Of a DNA stretch of 64,000 nucleotides, positions 1-8,653 are shown piece by piece. The stretch lies in assembly GCA_038329965.1 (NCBI GenBank), contig JBBQNN010000002.1:1-64000 (forward strand), given 5' to 3'. How positions within the stretch are numbered: position 1 is the first letter of the stretch; each line of letters opens with the position of its first letter. The stretch comes from QHCA01 sp003244095 (lineage in GTDB: Bacteria > Actinomycetota > Actinomycetes > Mycobacteriales > QHCA01). A program made the translations under genes and the position numbers. Below the pieces are notes generated by a model. It worked only from the letters and a program-made list of their open reading frames with translations, was not told the origin of the DNA and did no database searches.

Positions 1-703
1 TGTCGGAGACCACGAGCAGGATCGGGTGCGACGGGTCATCGACGCTGGGGTCCACGAGCGCGTCCTGGTAGGCCACCACCGCCTCGTCGAGGCCCTCCAA
101 GCGCAGCGCGTCGGTGAACGCCTGCGCGACCTGAATGCTGGTCTCCTCGACCGAGGCGATCTCGGTCAGCCACTTGCGCGTTACCAGGTCCATGATCGTC
201 ACCACCGCCATCCCGCATGCGGTGAAGTGGGTCGTGTCGTAGATCCAAATGCAGTTCGGCTTGTACTCGGCCCAGTCCGGGAACGACTTGCGGGTCGATC
301 GTCCCGGCCGCGGCAGGGCGCGGAGCCGAAGTCCTCGTGCGGCAAGGACTTTGCGCACCGAGGAGGGTGACACCCACACCCGGTTGAGGTAGCTCCCGCG
401 GTGCGCGAGCTTGCGATGGGACCGGTCGGTCTCGCCCCACTCGCTGAACAACGCGACGATCTGCTCGGCCTCGTCGTCGAGCAGTCCGTGCATCGGGGTG
501 CCACCCGGCCTGGCGTCGATGAGGTCGCCGTGGTCGCGCCGGTGCAGCCAGCGGTGGGCCCGGACTTCACCGAGTTCGAGTTGGGCGCACGCCCGACGCA
601 GCGACCAGCCCTCATCGGTGGCCTCCTCGAGCAGCTCGAGCAGCCCGGACTTGGTGGCCGCATCGACCCGGCGTGGGACCTGGCCACTCAGCCCCAACCG
701 TCT
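1..703 (-). CDS. IS3-family transposase OrfB (DDE integrase), partial
   Basis: This frame is continuous from the frameshift site at 703 down to base 1, about 234 codons. It has no own start and would be made as an OrfAB fusion by -1 slippage. The N-terminal part is a helical DNA-binding region (LLELLEEATDEGWSLRRACA). It is followed by the rve/DDE core: the first catalytic Asp lies in WIYDTTHF, and the second Asp falls in LLVVSD at the window edge, where IS3 enzymes normally read SDNG. The last catalytic Glu is outside the window. It would cut and join IS ends. No stop codon interrupts the visible part. Confidence 0.8.
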
Positions 704-1034
704 TTTCCCTCGATCAGCATCAGCTTCACAGCCATCTGCTTCAGTGCCTCGCCGAGCCGCTGGGCCTCGGCCTTGGCCTGCTCCAGCTCCCAGTCCCGTT
801 CGCGGGCCTTCACCCCCGGCCGGGACTCCGCCAACGCCTGCAGCGCGGCGTCCTTGGCGATCGTCCGGATCCGCATGATCGTGGACCGGTCGACGTGATG
901 CTGGTCTCGGCGGCCTCGGCCATCGTGACTTCCTGACCGATCAGCTGGAGCCAGATCTCGTACTTCTGCAACGGCGCCAGGAACCGCTTGCTGCCACGGC
1001 CGGCACGGTCGGTGCCGCGGTCGGATTCGGTCAT
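688..1034 (-). pseudogene. IS3-family OrfA, frameshifted
   Basis: The gene starts at the ATG at 1034 with GGAGGA 8 nt upstream and reads MTESDRGTDRAGRG...KYEIWLQLIGQEVTMAEAAE, the start of a transposase helix-turn-helix domain. After about 910 the homologous reading moves to another frame (HHVDRSTIMRIRTIAKDAAL...) and ends in a leucine-rich coiled segment and a TGA at 690-688. Between the GAG codon of the first half and the CAT of the second there are five nucleotides where six would keep the frame, so one base is missing near 897-905. The product would normally bind the IS ends and supply the N-terminus of OrfAB. Confidence 0.7.
703..709 (-). other. -1 programmed frameshift heptamer G GGA AAA
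   Basis: In the OrfA frame the minus strand reads GAG GGA AAA GAC, giving the canonical X XXY YYZ slip site G GGA AAA six codons before the OrfA stop. A -1 slip gives AGA CGG TTG GGG CTG AGT, which is exactly the open OrfB frame. Direction, phase and position all fit IS3-family translational control. Confidence 0.75.
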
Positions 1035-1173
1035 GATCAGATCCTCCAGGACGGGTCGAGGACCCCATCGGATGTTGTCTGATTGACCGGCCGATCTCTA
1101 TCTCTAACTCAAACGCAAACCAGCGCTGCCCGCCTCGACCGACGCCCACCCGCCGAAGTCGAGGGCGACTACT

Positions 1174-1819
1174 ATGCGCACAGCCGAGGGGGCCAACCGG
1201 TGGCTCACACCTAACCGAGGGTGCATCAAACCCGGGACGGTTCAACTGATTGTTACAACCACCTACCTGGAACAGCGCGACCCCGACGAGCTCATCCCTG
1301 CCCGCAAGCAATTCGAAGGCGCATCGATCGTACGTGTCGACGCCGTCGCCCCCGAGTTCTCCCGATTCCTGTACACCGCCGTCGGCGGTGACTGGCGCTG
1401 GACCGATCGGTCGCCCTGGACAATCGCCCGGTGGAAAGAATGGCTGTCACGCCAAGGGTCGGAGACCTGGGTGGCCTGGGTCGGCGGAGCACCAGCCGGC
1501 TACGTCGAACTCGCCGCCGAGCACGACGAGGGCACGCACAGCGAGATCGCCCATTTTCGGGCTACTCCCCGGCTTCATCGGGCGAGGTCTGGGCGGGCAA
1601 CTCCTTGCCCATGGCACACAACAGGCCTGGACACTCCACGAACGACTCAAGGAACTCGCTCCAGTCACCAGGGTCTGGGTGCACACCTGCACACTGGACG
1701 GACCCAACGCGCTCGGTAGCTACCAGGCCCGCGGATTCCGTCCCTACCGGACCGAGGAAACCGAAGAGTCAATCATCGACCCGCCGATAGGCCCGGGAGA
1801 TCGTGGCCGCCAGCAGTAG
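1174..1819 (+). pseudogene. GNAT-family N-acetyltransferase, frameshifted
   Basis: Two consecutive frames together make one GNAT protein. The first half contains YLEQRDPDELIPAR, WTDRSPWT, and WVAWVGGAPAGYVEL and continues to EIAHF. The second half (FGLLPGFIGRGLGGQLLA ... ALGSYQARGFRPYR) supplies the acetyl-CoA-binding Q/R-x-x-G-x-G/A loop (GRGLGG) and the terminal strand. The switch happens in a TTTT run at 1554-1557; removing one T restores CAT TTC GGG. Conserved sequence begins near 1249, where only an ATT codon is available; the first ATG in frame is 1174. The substrate is unknown. It is either a recent pseudogene or a sequencing error. Confidence 0.7.
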
Positions 1820-1946
1820 CCGTCCCACTTCCCAGGCAGCCGTCACCCAGCCAGCCCAGAGCCGACACAGACCCGTGAATAGGTGATTGGAGCGCGCGCG
1901 TCAGCGCCGTCGGGCGTAGCCCGACGTTCGTTGGTGGTCGGTAGGG

Positions 1947-2327
1947 TCAGGCGGCTGGCGGGCTCTGCAGGGTGACTGTGTGGCCGAGGCGTTGGAGTTG
2001 GGCGACCAGGCGGCGGGTGTGGGCCTCGGCGTCGCGGCGTACGTGCCAGTCCGGGCCGAGGTCGCGGTAGGGCTCGTCGCGTTCGAGCATCCAGTAGGCC
2101 GCGACCAGAATCGAGTGCGCAACGGCGACCTGGGCCCGACCCATGCCGCGGCGCTTGGTCAGTCGGGCGTGCTGGACGGCGAGGTAGTCCTTGCCGTGCA
2201 TCCGCCCGACCGACCCGGCCGAGGCGACCAGCATGTGGTTGAGCCACTTGTTGCCGTGTCGCGCCCCAGCGGGTGTGCGTTTGCCGGCAAACGGCTCAAC
2301 GCGGCAGCAACCGGTGCCCGGCAACAC
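1947..2327 (-). pseudogene. IS110-family transposase, C-terminal fragment
   Basis: About 105 residues match the C-terminal (transposase_20) end of IS110/IS116 transposases: an AGKR-like stretch (FAGKRTPAGARHGNKWL), then VASAGSVGRMHGKDYL, and the typical VAVAHSILVAAYWML helix, ending in RLGHTVTL and a stop. The N-terminal DEDD catalytic domain is absent; nothing upstream (2328-2600) resembles it. This is a dead remnant. Confidence 0.7.
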
Positions 2328-2624
2328 ACGTCAAGGACTTCCAGGGGACCGGAATCATCGTTGTCGACCCGTGGCGCGGTCGCTCCTGACACGCCTTCCC
2401 ACACTGGCAGGAACACCACGTCCGCGCCGTTCAGTAGACGATCGACTATCGGGACGTCCAGTCCCGCTGATCGGTGGCGTTGGCGTTGGCGTTGGCGTTG
2501 GCGCACGATCGGGCAGGTTCCACGTTGCGTCCAATGATGGGCGTGGTGTTCGATCCGTCGGCTGATGTGGTTGGCGTCGGGGTAGTCCGCTGCGCGCCGG
2601 TGCGGCCGAGACTATGGTCGGAAT
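2328..2624 (+). other. gene-free stretch between IS110 remnant and dehydrogenase
   Basis: I see no gene here. It contains the hexanucleotide tandem repeat at 2475-2503 and otherwise low-complexity GC-rich sequence. It should hold the promoter of the dehydrogenase gene, but no convincing -35/-10 pair was found. Confidence 0.4.
2475..2503 (+). repeat. TGGCGT hexanucleotide tandem repeat
   Basis: Four exact copies of TGGCGT plus a five-base fifth copy lie in a non-coding stretch about 130 bp upstream of the dehydrogenase start. Copy number could vary by slippage. Confidence 0.9.
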
Positions 2625-2636
2625 GTGAGGAATTCG

Positions 2637-3638
2637 ATGAGAGTGGTCGCGTATCGATCGAGTTTGCCGATCTTGGAGCGGGAGAGCTTGGTCGATGTGG
2701 AGGCTCCGGTACCGATTCCGGGTCCGCGCGATCTGCTGGTACGAGTGCACGCGGTGTCAGTCAACCCGGTCGATGTCAAGCAGCGGCGGAGCAGCGATCC
2801 CGGCGGTGAGCCGACAGTTCTGGGTTGGGACGCGGCCGGTGTGGTCGAGGCGATCGGAGCCGAAGTAAGGCTGTTCGAGGTAGGCGACGAGGTGTACTAC
2901 GCCGGCGCTATCGACCGGCCCGGGACGAACTCGCAGCTGCATGCCGTCGACGAGCGCATCGTTGGGCCGAAGCCGACGACGTTGACCTTCAGCGAAGCCG
3001 CGGCGCTGCCGCTGACCTCGATCGTCGCCTGGGAAGCCTTATTCGACCGCTTCGCGCTTACCGCGAAGAGCACGGGCACGCTCTTGGTCATGGGCGCCGC
3101 TGGTGGAGCAGGTTCAATGGCCGTGCAACTCGCCGCGGCGCGGACCGATATGACGATTGTCGGCACGGCATCGGATCCAGAGTCGCAGAGTTGGGTGCGC
3201 GAGCTAGGCGCAGACCGGGTGATCGATCACCACGATCTGGTCGGAAACGTGAAGGCGGTTGCGCCCGCGGGGGTGGGTTATGTCTTCTCGACGCACTCGG
3301 CAGACAACGTCGGTGCGTTCGCCGAGATCCTGAACCCGGGCGGTGAGGTCGTCGCCATCGACGACCCGGAAGCGCTGGACCTGCTGCCGCTGAAGTCCAA
3401 GAGCATCAGCTGGCACTGGGAGCTGATGTTCACCCGCTCGCTGTTCCAAACCGACGACATGGTCCGTCAGCACGAGTTGCTGAGCGAGGTCGCCAAGCTC
3501 GTCGACGCCGGCACCGTGCGCACCACGATGACGATCGAGCTGGAGCCCTTCGACGCTGCAACCATGAGACACGCCCACGAACTCCTTGAGAGCGGCCACA
3601 CTAGGGGCAAGGTTGTCGTCACTGGTTTCCCGGCGTAG
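2637..3638 (+). CDS. zinc-independent quinone-oxidoreductase-like alcohol dehydrogenase (MDR family)
   Basis: The 333-residue protein has the medium-chain dehydrogenase/reductase fold: an N-terminal GroES-like domain (LVRVHAVSVNPVDVK, VLGWDAAGVVEAIG) and a Rossmann domain with the glycine loop MGAAGGAGSMAVQLA near residue 155. Cysteine ligands for catalytic and structural zinc are absent, as in NAD(P)H:quinone oxidoreductases and ZADH-type enzymes. It probably reduces quinones or enones with NADPH; the substrate cannot be told. The ATG at 2637 is chosen over the GTG at 2625 because the purine-rich GTGAGG (2625-2630) lies 6 nt upstream and serves as ribosome binding site. The gene stands alone between IS remnants and has no operon partner. 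Confidence 0.8.
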   Translation: MRVVAYRSSLPILERESLVDVEAPVPIPGPRDLLVRVHAVSVNPVDVKQRRSSDPGGEPTVLGWDAAGVVEAIGAEVRLFEVGDEVYYAGAIDRPGTNSQLHAVDERIVGPKPTTLTFSEAAALPLTSIVAWEALFDRFALTAKSTGTLLVMGAAGGAGSMAVQLAAARTDMTIVGTASDPESQSWVRELGADRVIDHHDLVGNVKAVAPAGVGYVFSTHSADNVGAFAEILNPGGEVVAIDDPEALDLLPLKSKSISWHWELMFTRSLFQTDDMVRQHELLSEVAKLVDAGTVRTTMTIELEPFDAATMRHAHELLESGHTRGKVVVTGFPA

Positions 3639-3670
3639 TGACGGGCGATTCAGGCGGTAGGCCCATGTTG

Positions 3671-3688
3671 CAGGGCCCCGGCAAAGTC
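3671..3688 (+). repeat. ISAs1 terminal inverted repeat, left
   Basis: The sequence CAGGGCCCCGGCAAAGTC starts the element. Compared with the other end it differs only at the three central bases after CAGGG. Confidence 0.75.
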
Positions 3689-3698
3689 GTGCGGCGGG

Positions 3699-4871
3699 TT
3701 AGCACCGCATGATCGTGTGGAGTGGTCGTGTGGGTCGTCGGGCGTGGTGGCGTAGGGCTGCGGCGATGTTGGTGACGCCGGTTAGGCGCAGGATGGTGAT
3801 GGCGAGGTTGCGCAGGCTGGCCATCACTCGTGGGCCGTTGGCGGTGCGGATCTGGGAGCGGTCCTCGTCGAAGGTGACGTCGCGGACCCAGTGCAGGCGG
3901 TCCTCGATCTTCCAGTGGCCGCGGATGATGTCGGCCAGTTCGCCGGGGCTGGCCTGGGTCGGGGCTAGTGATGTGATCGCGTAGACGGTTTCGGAGGACC
4001 ATCTCTTCTTGCCGTTCAGTGGCCGGCGGCGGCGGATGATCTGGGCGGCTTGGGCGGCGTGCGGGAATCCCAGTCCGGCGGCGACGGCGGTGACCTTCAG
4101 GGTGCGTCGCTCGATCCGTCCGTGTCCGCGGTCACCGGTACGGTCGGCGACCGGGACGTCACGCCAGGGCAGGGCCTTGAGCTGGCCGTGCAGGCTGGGC
4201 TGGTTTCCTTTGACGGTCAGCACGTAGTGGGCGCCGCGCTTGTTCACCAGGTATTCGGCGTGGGCGCGTTGGGCGTGCATGGCGTCGGCGGTGACGACCG
4301 CCCCGGTCAGGTCGATGCGGTCCAGAAGTGTTGCGAACATGGGGATCTCGTTGGTCTTGGCCTGCACGTCGACCTGGCCCAGGACCACCCCGTGGACGTG
4401 GTCTAGGGCCGCGAGCAGATGCCGACCAGGCTCACCTGCCACCGCAGATCCGCGCAGCGTCTTCCCGTCGACCGCGACCCGCCGGCGACTGCCCGCCCCC
4501 GCGCCGATGCGTTTCTGTGCCCACGCACCGACCGCGTCGTCGAGGGCGTCTGCGTCCAGCCGCTGCAGGGTCCGCCGGAACGTGGACTCACACGCCGCCA
4601 CCGGCCCGCCCCCGAGGTCGGCCAGGGTCGCCGGGTCGGCGTCGGCGGCCCACTCGGCGATCGCGACGTAGGAACGAGCCCCCGCCATCACCGCGCACAC
4701 CGCCAACCCCAGCACGGCCGTCAGCCGGTGACGGACCCCGCGCCGCCGGCGCGGGTCGGGAACCTGCCCCAACAGCGACAGCAGCCGGGCACGGTCGTCG
4801 TCGAAGGTCTCCCGCAACGCGAGGAGGTGGCCGATCGCAGGGTCGATCGGTGATGATTGCGCGGCGGGCAT
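3699..4871 (-). CDS. ISAs1-family transposase
   Basis: The 390-residue protein is full length for the family. The N-terminal DDE_Tnp_1-associated domain contains GQVPDPRRRRGVRHRL and hydrophobic helices. The catalytic DDE core follows, with the first Asp in VAVDGKTLRGS (near residue 135), a second Asp in AVVTADAMHAQ and the family signature YVLTVKGNQP. The C-terminal part includes RGHWKIEDRLHWVRDVTFDED with the expected Glu. There are no internal stops or frameshifts, so the enzyme could be active. The ATG at 4871 leaves about 120 bp to the right terminal repeat. Confidence 0.9.
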   Translation of the reverse strand: MPAAQSSPIDPAIGHLLALRETFDDDRARLLSLLGQVPDPRRRRGVRHRLTAVLGLAVCAVMAGARSYVAIAEWAADADPATLADLGGGPVAACESTFRRTLQRLDADALDDAVGAWAQKRIGAGAGSRRRVAVDGKTLRGSAVAGEPGRHLLAALDHVHGVVLGQVDVQAKTNEIPMFATLLDRIDLTGAVVTADAMHAQRAHAEYLVNKRGAHYVLTVKGNQPSLHGQLKALPWRDVPVADRTGDRGHGRIERRTLKVTAVAAGLGFPHAAQAAQIIRRRRPLNGKKRWSSETVYAITSLAPTQASPGELADIIRGHWKIEDRLHWVRDVTFDEDRSQIRTANGPRVMASLRNLAITILRLTGVTNIAAALRHHARRPTRPLHTIMRC

Positions 4872-4989
4872 GGCCCCTCTGCGGTGATCCGGCTTGGTGT
4901 CAGAACCGCCATGATCACTACGAGGGCCATGCCCGCACCGTCACCCGCCCACCATCGGCGTGTCGCAAACCACCAAGATCACCCGAGAC

Positions 4990-5007
4990 GACTTTGCCGA
5001 CCCCCTG
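4990..5007 (-). repeat. ISAs1 terminal inverted repeat, right
   Basis: The reverse complement reads CAGGGGGTCGGCAAAGTC, matching the left end at 15 of 18 positions including the outermost CAGGG and inner CGGCAAAGTC. Confidence 0.75.
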
Positions 5008-5208
5008 CTCTCGCCCCTCCTCAGTCACCAGCACGTGCCTTTCCCTTGAACGTCTGGAAGACACCGGGACGGGCGGAGTTCGTGCCGATGCCCGTTTGCG
5101 CGAGCACCACTTCCTGAGGCAACTTCTCAGCACCCGTCCCGGTGCCGTGCCCATGACCCTCCCGTTACCGTCCGTGATCTCCGACCCGCCCCGGACGCCA
5201 TCTCTTGC

Positions 5209-5237
5209 GGGGAATTCCCCGTTCAACCGGGAATTCC
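5209..5237 (+). promoter_or_regulatory. paired AATTCC palindromes upstream of XRE regulator
   Basis: A perfect 12-bp palindrome GGGGAATTCCCC (5209-5220) is followed by a 9-bp half copy GGGAATTCC (5229-5237), centres 19 bp apart, nearly two helical turns. They lie just upstream of a possible promoter (TTCACT at 5247, TATCTT at 5270, 17 nt apart). The arrangement fits a dimeric operator, perhaps autoregulatory for the downstream helix-turn-helix protein. The rest of 5008-5316 holds nothing recognisable. Confidence 0.4.
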
Positions 5238-5316
5238 TGTCGTCGTTTCACTTGCCGGTCCTGGGTTGGTATCTTGACGCCCAGGACGGTTGTGGATCAT
5301 CGCCGAGGGACACGTT

Positions 5317-6966
5317 GTGGTGGAGCTACGCAGTCAGAAGCAGGAGCGGGCGCACCTGGCCCAGGTATTGCGGGCCCAAAACAAAACCTGGGTGGATATA
5401 GCCGAAGTCTTTCGCCTGCGTTACCACGTCAATGCCCGAGTCGCGCTGCGTTGGGCGCATGGCTGGAGTCAGCAACAAGCCGCCGAACAATGGAGCAAGA
5501 AATGGCCCGGCGAACTTAAGACCTTCAAGAGCTTCTCATGTTGGGAGCTATGGCCCGGCAGCACCGGACACGCCCCCTCCCTCGACGTCCTAAATCGACT
5601 GGCCGAGCTATACCAGTGCAGCACCAGCTATTTGCTGGTCGACCAGCCCGACTACCAGCACCGGGACCGTGCCCAACAGGCACTGTCCGTCCCCGGCGAA
5701 GCCGCCCGCCCATCCAGCGGGCGCGAGATCGCCACCAGTCAAACAGAGACCCTGTTTCTTGACCTCCCAAGCCAATATCCGTTGAGCGACCCAGACGGGC
5801 TGTCATCATCCGTCTCACCAGCACCCGCCGCACCTTCGCTCATGACTCGGCTGCCGGAGGCCAACCTCGAGGAACTAGCGCAGGTAATCATCATGTGGTC
5901 CCAGCAGCTAAACCCCGATATGAGCCGCCGCGAGCTCTTGTTCAAGATGAGCGCCGCCTTTGCCCTGGCGGCTACCGGGCCGTTGCTCGACACTCTCGAC
6001 CCTGACGAGCGCCGGCACGTCGCCGGCGTCTTGCACGAGCCGCATCATTTTGACGAGCCCACCCTGCGCTACTACGAGGGCATGGTCGCCCACCTGCGGC
6101 GGCAAGGTGACGTGCTTGGCCCCAGCCTGACGTTGCAGAGCGTCACCGGTCACCAGCAGATGGCTCATCGTCTGGCCCAGGCCGCTCCACCCAAATTTCG
6201 TCCGCGCGCCGTCTCTGTCTACGCCGAACTCACCCAACTCGTCGGCTGGCTGTCCTTCAACCTCGGTGGGTACCGCAGCGCCCAGCACCACTACGACCAG
6301 GCCCGCGAAGCCGCCCATGAAGCCGAAAACGTCGAGCTGGTGACGTACGTCCTCTGCACCATGAGCCACCTCGCCACCTGGCAGCAGAAACCCCGGGTCG
6401 GCATCGACCACGCCGTGGCCGCCGCCGTCTGGGCCGACCAATCCCACAGCCCGCATGCCGGGGCCTACGCAGCCGATGTCGCCGTCCGCGCTCACATCGC
6501 CGCCCACCAGCCCGAGCAATGCCGTCCCGTCCTCGACCGCGAACACCAAGCCGTCCAAGACTTCTCTTCGGCTGGTGTCGTGTCGTCGTGGTGGTACTTC
6601 TATGACGAGTCGTTCTACTGGTCCACCAACAGCCAGCACGCCTTGCAGGCCGGGCAGACCGACATCGCGCTGAACGCCATCGACCGCTCACTGGCCCTTG
6701 TCGATCCGACGAACCTCCATGAGCGTGCTCACCGCTCGCTGGTTCGGGCCGAAGCCTTCCTCCAACAGCAAGACATCACTGAGAGCAGCCGCATTATTGG
6801 CGAGGTCGCCGGCCTGACTACCGTTCACGCTTCCGGCCGCGTCAACCAGCGCATCACCGGTCTGCGGACCATGCTCGACCCCTGGCGGCGCACCAAGCCC
6901 GTCCGCCACCTGGACGAGGTCCTCGATACCTACCGCCGCTCGTCCAGCGGCAGCGGCAAGATGTAG
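5317..6966 (+). CDS. helix-turn-helix / TPR-like transcriptional regulator
   Basis: About 549 residues. The N-terminal region (residues about 10-90) has an actinobacterial XRE-like domain with WVDIAEVF, NARVALRWAHGWSQQQAAEQW and ELWPGSTGHAPSLDVLNRLAELY. A linker rich in P/S/T follows, then a long alpha-helical tetratricopeptide-like C-terminal half (for example YRSAQHHYDQAREAAHEAENV) used to sense protein or peptide partners. The GTG at 5317 is preferred because GAGGGA at 5305-5310 sits 6 nt ahead; an upstream TTG at 5290 is in frame but lacks such a site. Proteins of this type are common orphan regulators in Streptomyces and relatives; the target genes are unknown. It lies directly after ISAs1 and ends convergently with a GNAT gene (37-bp overlap). 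Confidence 0.75.
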   Translation: MVELRSQKQERAHLAQVLRAQNKTWVDIAEVFRLRYHVNARVALRWAHGWSQQQAAEQWSKKWPGELKTFKSFSCWELWPGSTGHAPSLDVLNRLAELYQCSTSYLLVDQPDYQHRDRAQQALSVPGEAARPSSGREIATSQTETLFLDLPSQYPLSDPDGLSSSVSPAPAAPSLMTRLPEANLEELAQVIIMWSQQLNPDMSRRELLFKMSAAFALAATGPLLDTLDPDERRHVAGVLHEPHHFDEPTLRYYEGMVAHLRRQGDVLGPSLTLQSVTGHQQMAHRLAQAAPPKFRPRAVSVYAELTQLVGWLSFNLGGYRSAQHHYDQAREAAHEAENVELVTYVLCTMSHLATWQQKPRVGIDHAVAAAVWADQSHSPHAGAYAADVAVRAHIAAHQPEQCRPVLDREHQAVQDFSSAGVVSSWWYFYDESFYWSTNSQHALQAGQTDIALNAIDRSLALVDPTNLHERAHRSLVRAEAFLQQQDITESSRIIGEVAGLTTVHASGRVNQRITGLRTMLDPWRRTKPVRHLDEVLDTYRRSSSGSGKM

Positions 6967-7505
6967 AGCACGTACTCGGAGAAGTACGAGCCGGGCTTGC
7001 CCGGCACCGTGCCCGCTCGCTGCCAACCCCACCGCTCATACAAGGCACGCGCCGCGTCGGCCTGCGGCCCGGTCGACAACGTGGCTCGCTCCTCCGACCG
7101 GCCAGCCAAAAAGGCGTCGTGCACGGCGCGGCCGACCCCCTTGCCCTGCCAGGCCCGCCGCACCTCGATCTCGGCCAATACCACCGTGCGCGTCCCCGTT
7201 TCGTCCGCGAAACCCTCCGGTTGCTCCGGCGAGAGCCCGTCCCACCACCCGCGCCCCGACCGCAGGCTGTAACCGAACGCGAAGCCCACCAACTGCTCGC
7301 CTGCCCGGGCGGTCGCCAGGTCGTAGTTCCGGGCCTCCAGCGCCTTGGTCGCCCGATCCCGGAACGCCCCGCTCTTGACGTCAATGTCCTCACCCGGCAC
7401 CGCACCGTACGCATCGGCGTAGGCGTCACACAGCTCATCCAGCAGCGCAACGGCCTCCTCGCTGGTGTGGTGGGCGAGGGACACGGCGTCAGGAGTGGAA
7501 GTCAC
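6930..7505 (-). CDS. GNAT-family N-acetyltransferase
   Basis: The 191-residue protein has the GNAT fold: VVLAEIEVRRAWQGKGVGRAVHDAFL contains the acetyl-CoA pyrophosphate loop (Q-G-K-G-V-G, about residues 118-123), and ALYERWGWQRAGTVPG is the motif B/C end. The substrate is unknown (small molecule, antibiotic or protein N-terminus). The 3' end overlaps the 3' end of the upstream regulator gene on the other strand by 37 bp, so the two are transcribed convergently. Confidence 0.8.
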   Translation of the reverse strand: MTSTPDAVSLAHHTSEEAVALLDELCDAYADAYGAVPGEDIDVKSGAFRDRATKALEARNYDLATARAGEQLVGFAFGYSLRSGRGWWDGLSPEQPEGFADETGTRTVVLAEIEVRRAWQGKGVGRAVHDAFLAGRSEERATLSTGPQADAARALYERWGWQRAGTVPGKPGSYFSEYVLYILPLPLDERR

Positions 7506-7728
7506 GGCGCGAATCGTATGGCGTGGCGGCAGGCAGCGGCGAGATCGCGGCCGCGGGCCTCCTAAAAGCCGGCTCGGCGACCCCGCACGCCACGATGATC
7601 ACTACGCACTGAATCAATACATGACAGCCTTACTCGAACCATGGCCCGCAAGGGTCATGGCGAGCCAGTCTCTCCGGGTTTCCCGTTCCAGGTCAGCGGC
7701 GTCGTAGCTCACATCGAGCGCGGCGCCG
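7506..7728 (+). other. short gene-free stretch
   Basis: No gene is recognised. The frame of the following TPR fragment is open from 7465 to a TAG at 7705 but shows no clear family features; it may be the decayed upstream part of that gene. Confidence 0.3.
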
Positions 7729-7956
7729 TTGTTCGTGGTGCACGCATGCGGGCTGCTGGCGAAGTGCCACTTGCTCGCTGGCGAGGTCGAGCACGGTTGT
7801 CGGACCGGCATGCAAGCCCTCGATCTGGCGCTCACGGTTGGCTCGTCCCGGGTCATGGAGCGGATCGCTGAGTTCGACGCCGCACTTGCATCCGTCAACG
7901 TCGGCCCCGCACGGGACTTCCGGGAGCGGTTCGCGTTGTTTGCGCGTGCGCGTTAG
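7729..7956 (+). pseudogene. C-terminal stump of a TPR-type regulator
   Basis: About 75 codons read as the tail of an actinobacterial helix-turn-helix/TPR regulator: CGLLAKCHLLAGEVEHGC followed by ALDLALTVGSSRVMERI and ARDFRERFALF. A TAG at 7705 in the same frame and the absence of a helix-turn-helix domain upstream mark it as a remnant. Its end overlaps the HAD pseudogene tail by 4 bp on the opposite strand. Confidence 0.5.
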
Positions 7957-8653
7957 CCGAGCAGGAGTTGCCCGAGCGCTTCAGTGTTTTCCAGTGACGT
8001 CAGCACGGCTTCTGCACCTGCCGCTTGCAGGTCGTCGGTTGTGCTGCTGCCCGAGGCCACGCCGATTGCTTTGACACTATTCGCTTTGGCGCCGACGATG
8101 TCATAGGGCGTATCACCAATGACGAATACCTGCCCAGGCGGATAAACCACGCCATACTTTTGCTGCGCTCGTCGCAGTGCAAGATGCACCAGCGTGGCGC
8201 GTTCACCATCGTCCGACCGTAGCCGCCGATGTCGAAGTCCATCGGGTCAGCGAGACCGAAGGCTTCGAGCTTCGCTCGGGCGATTGGCTGGATATTGCCG
8301 GTCACTACCTTTTGCACCAAGCCAAGCTGCGTAACGAGTTCGAGGGCCGCTGGAGCGCCCGGCAGGCAACGGCCGTGCTGCTTGATCTCTGTCTTGCAGG
8401 CTTCCGTTGCGTCGGCCAACGCCGAATAGAAGTCGCCAAGGCGCTTCTCCGGGTCTGGTATCTCGTGCAGTCGTAACGTCGCTAGAATGAGATCACGGTC
8501 GGTCTTGCCTGCCATATCTGGCATGTGCTCTAGTTTCCGGTCCGTCACTGTCTCAAATGCCGCTGCATAGATCTCACGGCTGATGCCGCCGATGTCCACC
8601 AACGTCTTATCGATGTCCCAGAGCACCAGGCGGGACGACGGTTGGTCGGGCAT
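7953..8653 (-). pseudogene. HAD-superfamily hydrolase (phosphoglycolate-phosphatase-like), single-base frameshift
   Basis: The ATG at 8653 has AGGAG 7 nt upstream. The first 145 residues carry HAD motif I (WDIDKTLVD) and motif II (VVTGN). The frame then breaks near 8216-8218: inserting one base in the GGTCGGAC stretch of the coding strand gives GYGSDDGERATLVHLALRRAQ and continues into a second frame with motif IV (VFVIGDTPYDIVGAK) and a normal C-terminus. The repaired protein would be about 233 residues, usual for Cof/Gph-like phosphatases. All four motifs are otherwise intact, so the lesion is recent or a sequencing error. Confidence 0.75.

Larger units (their letters stand above)
1..1034 (-). 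mobile_element. IS3-type insertion sequence, left-truncated by window edge
   Basis: Two overlapping minus-strand frames have the IS3 layout: a small basic helix-turn-helix OrfA followed by a DDE integrase-like OrfB in the -1 frame, joined at a slippery heptamer. OrfB is still open at base 1, so the C-terminus and one end of the element lie outside the window. The terminal repeat upstream of OrfA should be just beyond 1034 but cannot be identified without its partner. OrfA carries a frameshift, so this copy is probably inactive unless that is a sequencing error. Confidence 0.8.
3671..5007 (-). mobile_element. ISAs1-family insertion sequence, apparently complete
   Basis: An intact ISAs1-type transposase is flanked by 18-bp terminal inverted repeats (3671-3688 and 4990-5007) matching at 15 of 18 positions. 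The total of 1337 bp is normal for the family. The flanking bases (cccatgttg left, ctctcgccc right) do not repeat, so no target-site duplication remains or the element has recombined since insertion. Confidence 0.8.

Noticed and set aside
3661..5017. Target-site duplication around ISAs1
   Set aside because: The 8-10 bases flanking each end do not match.
4906..7605. Shared TGATCACTACG at 4913 and 7595 as a dispersed repeat
   Set aside because: Only 11 bp with no shared flanks and one copy lies inside ISAs1; chance similarity is likely.
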